Source of the DNA: Alphaproteobacteria bacterium
GTDB lineage: Bacteria; Pseudomonadota; Alphaproteobacteria; MED-G09
Direction: 5' to 3'
Assembly (NCBI GenBank): GCA_018658685.1
Contig: JABHUT010000047.1
Coordinates: 1 to 11,173, forward strand
Length of the DNA stretch: 11,173 nucleotides
The notes beneath the pieces were generated by a model. The model saw only the letters and a list, made by a program, of their open reading frames with translations. It did no database searches and was not told the DNA's origin. Shown in pieces: positions 7,213 through 11,173 of the stretch; position 1 is the stretch's first letter; each line of letters opens with the position of its first letter. The translations under genes were made by a program, and so were the position numbers.

Positions 7213-8106
7213 ATGATTAATTTAACGAATTTATTTTATAATTTTAGAATAAAATTTAAGCCTTTTTATGAACTCGCAAGGTATGATAAGCCTATTGGTT
7301 TTAAATTATTAATGTGGCCATGTTTGTGGTCTTATCTAGCTGCTTGTATTTTTTCTAATAAATCTTTGGAAATTGAATATATTATCCTTTTTATTATTGG
7401 TTCAATTATAATGAGAGGCGCGGGTTGCACCTGGAATGATTTCTTAGATAAAAAATATGACGCAAAAGTTGAAAGAACAAAAAACCGTCCTTTAGCCTCT
7501 AAAAATATCTCTACAAAAGCTGCTTTAATTTTTTTATTTTTTCAATTAGTAGCCGGGTTTTTAATTTTACTACAATTTAATTCCCTAACTATCCTTATAG
7601 GTATTTTATCAATCATACCTATTTCTATTTATCCATTAATGAAAAGAATAACCTGGTGGCCACAAGTTTTTTTAGGTGTAACTTTTAATTGGGGTGCAAT
7701 AATTGGATGGACGGCTGTTACTAATAGTTTGTCATTCTATTGTATAGCTCTTTATTTTGGATGTATTTTTTGGACAATTGGATATGACACAATATACGCA
7801 CATCAAGATAAAATTGATGATGACTTTCTTGGTCTTAAATCTTCGGCGATTTTTTTAGGAAAAAAATCAAAGCCCGCAATTTCAATTTTTTATTCAATTT
7901 TTTTTATTTCAATATCATTTTTATTAAGCAGCCTTGATCCAATTAATAAATGGCTAAGTTACTCTTTACTCGCAATCATTGGTGCTCACTTAATTAGACA
8001 AATTTATTTACTTGATATTGATAACCCTGATATTTGTCACTCTATCTTTAAGTCAAATAATTCTATTGGTTTGTTAGTTTTCTTTTTGTTTTTTTTATCA
8101 TTTTAA
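7213..8106 (+). CDS. ubiA: 4-hydroxybenzoate polyprenyltransferase
   Basis: UbiA is an inner-membrane prenyltransferase that attaches the polyprenyl tail to 4-hydroxybenzoate, an early step in ubiquinone synthesis. The 297 residues form a multi-helix membrane protein. Two aspartate-rich motifs bind the Mg-diphosphate: GCTWNDFLDKKYD (71-83, with Asn75, Asp76, Asp79 and Asp83), followed by AKVERTKNRPLAS, and YDTIYAHQDKIDDD (191-204). The N-terminal YELARYDKPIGFKLLMWPCLWS is also typical of UbiA for 4-hydroxybenzoate rather than of haem O or chlorophyll-type relatives. Its sequence around the second motif (IGYDTIYAHQDK) is the form I associate with Alphaproteobacteria and related proteobacteria. 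The gene stands alone on the plus strand, divergent from rsmE. Its TAA stop abuts the stop codon of the convergent ccrM with no base between. It is intact and full length; polyprenyl chain length cannot be told. Confidence 0.95.
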   Translation: MINLTNLFYNFRIKFKPFYELARYDKPIGFKLLMWPCLWSYLAACIFSNKSLEIEYIILFIIGSIIMRGAGCTWNDFLDKKYDAKVERTKNRPLASKNISTKAALIFLFFQLVAGFLILLQFNSLTILIGILSIIPISIYPLMKRITWWPQVFLGVTFNWGAIIGWTAVTNSLSFYCIALYFGCIFWTIGYDTIYAHQDKIDDDFLGLKSSAIFLGKKSKPAISIFYSIFFISISFLLSSLDPINKWLSYSLLAIIGAHLIRQIYLLDIDNPDICHSIFKSNNSIGLLVFFLFFLSF

Positions 8107-9225
8107 CTAATTTGTATTATTTATATTCAAAAATTCAGTTCTCAAGTCATCTATCAGCTCGAGCTTTCCTTCTTTTTCAAGGTGCCAAAAAGTCCATCCA
8201 TTTGAAGACTCCTTACCTTGAACTTTAGCGCTCATTTGATGAATGGATCCGCTATCACCATTCATAGAAAGACTTCCATCCGCTCTAACGGTAGCCATAA
8301 ATTTCTTAGATTTAAGGCTCTTTGGTCCTCGTAAAACTGCCCCGGGTTTAATTAAACCATTCTCAACTAAACTTCCAAAAGGAACTCTTTTTTGAGTTTT
8401 CTTAGACACTGTAGTTGATAAAAATTGTTCATCTGGAGAGTCTATTTCATTTATTCTTGCTTCAGCAGCACTAATATAAATACTCTCTCTTTCAAGTCCT
8501 ATAAAATTTCTTCCTAGCTTCTTAGCAACTGCGCCAGTGGTCCCTGTTCCAAAAAAAGGATCCAAAACAATATCATTCTTTTTTGAAGATGAGAGCAAGA
8601 CTCTGTAAAGTAATGCTTCTGGTTTTTGAGTTGAATGAATTTTATTGCCATTAGAATCTTTAATTCTCTCACCACCCGAACAAATAGGAATATGCCAATC
8701 AGAACGCATTTGAATTCCTTCATTTAGGGATTTCATAGCGTGATAGTTAAAATTGTATTTACTATTATGATCTTTTGATGCCCAGATTATTGTTTCGTGC
8801 GCATTGGTAAATCGCGTTCCTTTAAAATTAGGCATTGGATTTGATTTGTGCCAAATAATATCATTTAAAATCCAAAAACCAATATTTTGCATAGCATTTC
8901 CAACTCTAAAAATATTATGATATGAACCGATAACCCATATTGTTCCCTCTGGCTTCAAAAGCCTTTTAGCCTCTGAAATCCAATCCTTTGTAAACTGATC
9001 ATATTCCTTAAAACTCTTAAATCTATCCCAATCCTCTGTAACACCATTGACTTTTGATGAGTCTGGGCGAGATAAATCATTTTTTAATTGAAGGTTATAT
9101 GGTGGATCAGCAAAAATAACATCAATTGAGTCATTAGGAAGGGACCTCATGGACTCGATACAATTACCTTTGATAATCTTATTTAATGGTAAGTTATGTT
9201 TTTGATTTAAAATTTCTTTTGACAT
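8107..9225 (-). CDS. ccrM: CcrM-type adenine-N6 DNA methyltransferase (GANTC), solitary
   Basis: This is a beta-class DNA adenine methyltransferase very close in sequence to Caulobacter CcrM, which methylates the adenine of GANTC after replication and links methylation state to the cell cycle. Numbering from the ATG at 9225 (372 residues): FADPPYNLQL starts at residue 38 (catalytic DPPY 40-43), RPDSSKV lies near 53-59, SNPMPNFKGTRF is 128-139 and NAHETIIW 141-148. HSTQKPEALLYR follows from 197, then the SAM motif DPFFGTGTTG (222-231). A C-terminal RAMA-type DNA-recognition domain (about 278-365) holds RVPFGSLVENGLIKPG, SGSIH and NGWTFWH. Motif order IV-TRD-I defines the beta class. No restriction nuclease is adjacent, so it looks like a solitary regulator. 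An upstream GTG at 9255 is also in frame, but GAGGA at 9240-9236 favours the ATG. rnhB precedes it on the same strand, as I recall for Alphaproteobacteria. Confidence 0.96.
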   Translation of the reverse strand: MSKEILNQKHNLPLNKIIKGNCIESMRSLPNDSIDVIFADPPYNLQLKNDLSRPDSSKVNGVTEDWDRFKSFKEYDQFTKDWISEAKRLLKPEGTIWVIGSYHNIFRVGNAMQNIGFWILNDIIWHKSNPMPNFKGTRFTNAHETIIWASKDHNSKYNFNYHAMKSLNEGIQMRSDWHIPICSGGERIKDSNGNKIHSTQKPEALLYRVLLSSSKKNDIVLDPFFGTGTTGAVAKKLGRNFIGLERESIYISAAEARINEIDSPDEQFLSTTVSKKTQKRVPFGSLVENGLIKPGAVLRGPKSLKSKKFMATVRADGSLSMNGDSGSIHQMSAKVQGKESSNGWTFWHLEKEGKLELIDDLRTEFLNINNTN

Positions 9226-9235
9226 ATTAATTGCA

Positions 9236-9240
9236 TCCTC
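9236..9240 (-). promoter_or_regulatory. Ribosome binding site choosing the ATG start of ccrM
   Basis: Minus-strand GAGGA (9240-9236) lies ten bases before the ATG at 9225. The in-frame GTG at 9255 has no purine-rich site upstream of it, only AT-rich sequence, and would add ten residues with no counterpart in Caulobacter CcrM. The spacing is a little long but acceptable. Confidence 0.55.
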
Positions 9241-9248
9241 AGCATGCG

Positions 9249-9304
9249 GAGTCACAACGTCAATAAAATTTTTAAGATTTATTTTTTATACAAAATATAG
9301 AGTC
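9249..9304 (-). promoter_or_regulatory. ccrM leader with two GANTC sites
   Basis: Two GANTC sites, GAGTC at 9249-9253 and GAGTC at 9300-9304, lie between the end of rnhB (9312) and the preferred ccrM start (9225), on either side of an AT-rich core. A weak promoter candidate is TTGAGT (minus strand, 9315-9310) and TATAAA (9290-9285) with a wide 19-base spacer that contains the 9300 site. No TTAA-N7-TTAA CtrA box is seen. Caulobacter ccrM also has two GANTC sites in its leader, where methylation state affects expression, so an equivalent feedback switch is possible here. Confidence 0.5.
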
Positions 9305-9311
9305 TCACCAC

Positions 9312-9917
9312 TCAATTAACCCCCAACATCTTGTTAATAGGAGAAAATGACTTTCTGTGATATTTACATGGACCGTGTAATTCAAGAGCATTTCTATGCT
9401 CAGCTGTCCCATAGCCTTTATTTTTTTTCCAGTTATAATTTGGAAATTCTTTATCTAATTTTAACATTAAATTATCTCTCGTTACTTTTGCAATAACTGA
9501 AGCTGCTGCAATCGAAATTGAAATACTATCACCTTTAATTATACATTTAGTTTTAAAATTCAAACCAGGATCCAAATTACCATCAACAAGAATATACTCG
9601 GGCTGAGGATTTAAATCTTCAACAGCTCTTTTCATTGATAAAAAGGTTGCCTGAAGAACATTCATACTATCAATTTCTTCAATACTTGAAATACCAACGC
9701 CAACAGAATGAAAATTATAAATAGATGAATAAAGATAAAGTCTCTTTTTTTCTGATAATTTTTTTGAATCATTTAATCCATCAGGAATATTTTTTTCATT
9801 TAAAATTACTGCCGCAGAAACAACAGGACCTGCCCATGGACCTCTTCCAGCCTCATCTATTCCTGCAATTAACTTTTTAGGCCACCCAATATCTCTTTCA
9901 TTTAAATTATCCGGCAC
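9312..9917 (-). CDS. rnhB: Ribonuclease HII
   Basis: RNase HII cuts the RNA strand of RNA-DNA hybrids and nicks 5' of single ribonucleotides left in DNA, starting ribonucleotide excision repair. Numbering from the GTG at 9917 (201 residues): AGIDEAGRGPWAGPVV (18-33) supplies catalytic Asp21 and Glu22 and the GRG ribonucleotide-recognition motif. LNDSKKLSEKKR lies around 48-59, VDGN contains Asp112, ASVIAKVTRD ends at Asp148, and NKGYGTAEHR (166-175) includes the conserved Tyr. HRKSFSPI closes the core. All four catalytic acids are present. This GTG shares one base with the gcvPB stop (TAGTG), the usual form of coupled genes. A GTG at 9947 would add ten residues and overlap gcvPB by 31 bases; neither start has a clear Shine-Dalgarno sequence. 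The GYGTAEH wording suggests Alphaproteobacteria. ccrM follows on the same strand. Confidence 0.94.
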   Translation of the reverse strand: MPDNLNERDIGWPKKLIAGIDEAGRGPWAGPVVSAAVILNEKNIPDGLNDSKKLSEKKRLYLYSSIYNFHSVGVGISSIEEIDSMNVLQATFLSMKRAVEDLNPQPEYILVDGNLDPGLNFKTKCIIKGDSISISIAAASVIAKVTRDNLMLKLDKEFPNYNWKKNKGYGTAEHRNALELHGPCKYHRKSFSPINKMLGVN

Positions 9918-11173
9918 TAAACTGCAATAAGAGGTTCTTCTTTCCACCTCAGAATAGGCTTTCTAGCCGCCTGAGTTTCATCTAACCTCCTAATGGGTGT
10001 AAATACTGGAGCTGCTTTAAATGATTCAGAATCCTTTTTAAGCTTATCAACTAAATCACGAAGAGTTGATATAAAGTGGTCAAGTGACTGTTTTGACTCT
10101 GTCTCGGTTGGTTCAACAAGTAGCGCGCCATGAATAACCAAAGGGAAATATATTGTCATTGGGTGATAACCCTCATCGATCATAGCTTTTGCAAAGTCTA
10201 ATGTTTCAACGCCAGTACCCTTAAGAAAATCGTCATTAAAAAGTATTTCATGCATACAGTAACCTTCAAATGCAGGAGTTAACCTATCACTTAATGATGC
10301 TCTTAAATAATTAGCATTTAACACAGCATCTTCAGATACACGCTTTAAACCATCAGCTCCATGACTTAACATATAGGACATAGCTCTTACGAACATTCCC
10401 ATTTGGCCATGAAATACGTTTAACCTTCCAAAGGAATTAACGAGACTTTCTTCATGTAAGTTTTCAATTAAATCATATTCGCCTTTATCATTCTCAATTA
10501 GTGGTGCTGGACAAAATTTCTCTAATCGCTCTGAAAAAACAACAGGGCCAGAACCAGGACCTCCTCCTCCATGAGGAGTTGAGAAAGTTTTATGAAGATT
10601 TATATGCATTGCATCAATACCTAAATCACCGGGCTTTAACTTACCTACTACAGCATTAAAATTTGCACCATCACAATATAGATAACCCCCGGATTTATGG
10701 GTTAAGTCAGATATTTTAACAATATCAGCCTCAAATAGACCGCAGGTATTTGGATTAGTAATCATTACACCAGCAAAATTCTCATTAATATTTTCTTTAA
10801 AATCATCAAAATCAATTAATCCACTATTATTTGATTTAATAGTTTTAACCTCAAAGCCTAAAAAAGCTGCGGTGGCAGGATTAGTTCCATGCGCCGAGTC
10901 TGGTACTAATACGATTTTTCTATGAGACTCATTTTTATTCAATAAGGCTTGCTTGATAGCCATCATTCCACACAACTCCCCTTGTGCTCCAGCCTTAGGT
11001 GCCATTGTAACAGCTGCCATTCCAGTTAATTCTTTTAACCAAGATGATATTAGGTCAATTAACTCTAAAGCGCCTTGGCATGTAGAAATAGGTTGCAATG
11101 GATGTATTTCAGAAAACCCTTCTAAGCGAGCCATCTTTTCATTAAGCCTTGGGTTATGCTTCATTGTACATGA
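9917..11173 (-). CDS. gcvPB: Glycine dehydrogenase (decarboxylating) subunit 2, 5' end beyond the window
   Basis: This is the PLP-binding subunit of the two-subunit P-protein of the glycine cleavage system. It decarboxylates glycine and passes the aminomethyl group to lipoyl GcvH. The reading frame is open to the window edge: the codons before the ATG at 11164 read Ser-Cys-Thr, giving the family motif SCTMKHNPRLNE, so that ATG is internal. Numbering from that Met, visible motifs are HPLQP (21-25), GALELIDLISSWLKELTGM (31-49), PKAGAQGE (56-63), PDSAHGTNPATAAF (88-101) and NPNTCGLFE (137-145). CDGANFNAVVG (164-174) is followed by HINLHKTFSTPHGGGGPGSGP (187-207), in which Lys192 is the PLP Schiff-base lysine. 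About 420 residues are present of a usual 480-530. The C-terminus (RRLDETQAARKPILRW plus a short tail) is complete. The gcvPA, gcvH and gcvT genes may lie upstream, outside the window. rnhB follows with a stop/start overlap. Confidence 0.95.
   Translation of the reverse strand, partial: SCTMKHNPRLNEKMARLEGFSEIHPLQPISTCQGALELIDLISSWLKELTGMAAVTMAPKAGAQGELCGMMAIKQALLNKNESHRKIVLVPDSAHGTNPATAAFLGFEVKTIKSNNSGLIDFDDFKENINENFAGVMITNPNTCGLFEADIVKISDLTHKSGGYLYCDGANFNAVVGKLKPGDLGIDAMHINLHKTFSTPHGGGGPGSGPVVFSERLEKFCPAPLIENDKGEYDLIENLHEESLVNSFGRLNVFHGQMGMFVRAMSYMLSHGADGLKRVSEDAVLNANYLRASLSDRLTPAFEGYCMHEILFNDDFLKGTGVETLDFAKAMIDEGYHPMTIYFPLVIHGALLVEPTETESKQSLDHFISTLRDLVDKLKKDSESFKAAPVFTPIRRLDETQAARKPILRWKEEPLIAV

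Noticed and set aside
9226..9255. GTG at 9255 as the ccrM start
   Set aside because: It is in frame but lacks a ribosome binding site and adds residues without a counterpart in CcrM. The ATG at 9225 has GAGGA ten bases upstream. It remains a minor alternative.
8107..9255. ccrM homologue as part of a restriction-modification or phage-defence locus
   Set aside because: Its neighbours are rnhB and ubiA, no nuclease gene is present, and the protein matches the solitary cell-cycle type including the RAMA-like C-terminal domain.
11162..11164. ATG as the true start of gcvPB
   Set aside because: The codons just upstream to the window edge are Ser-Cys-Thr, which complete the conserved SCTMK motif, and about 60-100 N-terminal residues of the family are missing. 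The gene continues beyond the window.
1..11173. tRNA, rRNA, CRISPR arrays, insertion sequences, long repeats or riboswitches
   Set aside because: Reading both strands showed no cloverleaf-like block, spaced repeat array, transposase or terminal inverted repeat. The gaps between genes are at most about 90 bases and hold only the listed signals.

Overview
The window carries ten protein genes and no RNA genes, insertion sequences or CRISPR. It is strongly AT-rich (about one third G+C by eye) and tightly packed: no gene-free stretch exceeds about 90 bases. Several housekeeping proteins have features I associate with Alphaproteobacteria: a CcrM-type GANTC methyltransferase next to rnhB, a plant-type glutamate-cysteine ligase next to rsmE and ubiA, a two-subunit glycine dehydrogenase, and alphaproteobacterial-style motifs in RsmE, UbiA and RNase HII. 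With the TonB-dependent receptor and the acyl-CoA dehydrogenase pair, this suggests a free-living, probably marine, AT-rich alphaproteobacterium. Another AT-rich marine proteobacterium (for example a SAR86-like gammaproteobacterium) cannot be excluded without trees.

Layout. Bases 1-1470 (+) are the C-terminal barrel of an Oar-like TonB-dependent receptor, closed by a strong hairpin terminator (1494-1517). A PhoD-family phosphohydrolase/phosphodiesterase (1561-2598, +) follows with its own candidate promoter and almost no leader. It runs tail-to-tail, with a 26-base overlap, into a minus-strand block transcribed rsmE -> gshA -> acyl-CoA dehydrogenase B -> acyl-CoA dehydrogenase A (7137 down to 2573). 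A 75-base divergent spacer separates rsmE from ubiA (7213-8106, +). ubiA abuts, stop codon to stop codon, the end of a second minus-strand block, gcvPB -> rnhB -> ccrM (11173 down to 8107). Both end genes, the receptor and gcvPB, are incomplete at the window edges.

How the genes work. Most are core metabolism and maintenance: glutathione synthesis (gshA), ubiquinone synthesis (ubiA), 16S rRNA U1498 methylation (rsmE), glycine cleavage (gcvPB), RNA removal from DNA (rnhB) and GANTC methylation (ccrM). The two acyl-CoA dehydrogenases look like complementary halves of one heteromeric enzyme: A keeps a probable catalytic glutamate but lacks the R-x-x-F-G flavin motif, and B is the reverse. The most interesting regulatory signal is a pair of GANTC sites in the short leader of the GANTC methyltransferase gene, within a local excess of such sites. 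I found no convincing undescribed multi-gene system; the second-look items are in the findings.
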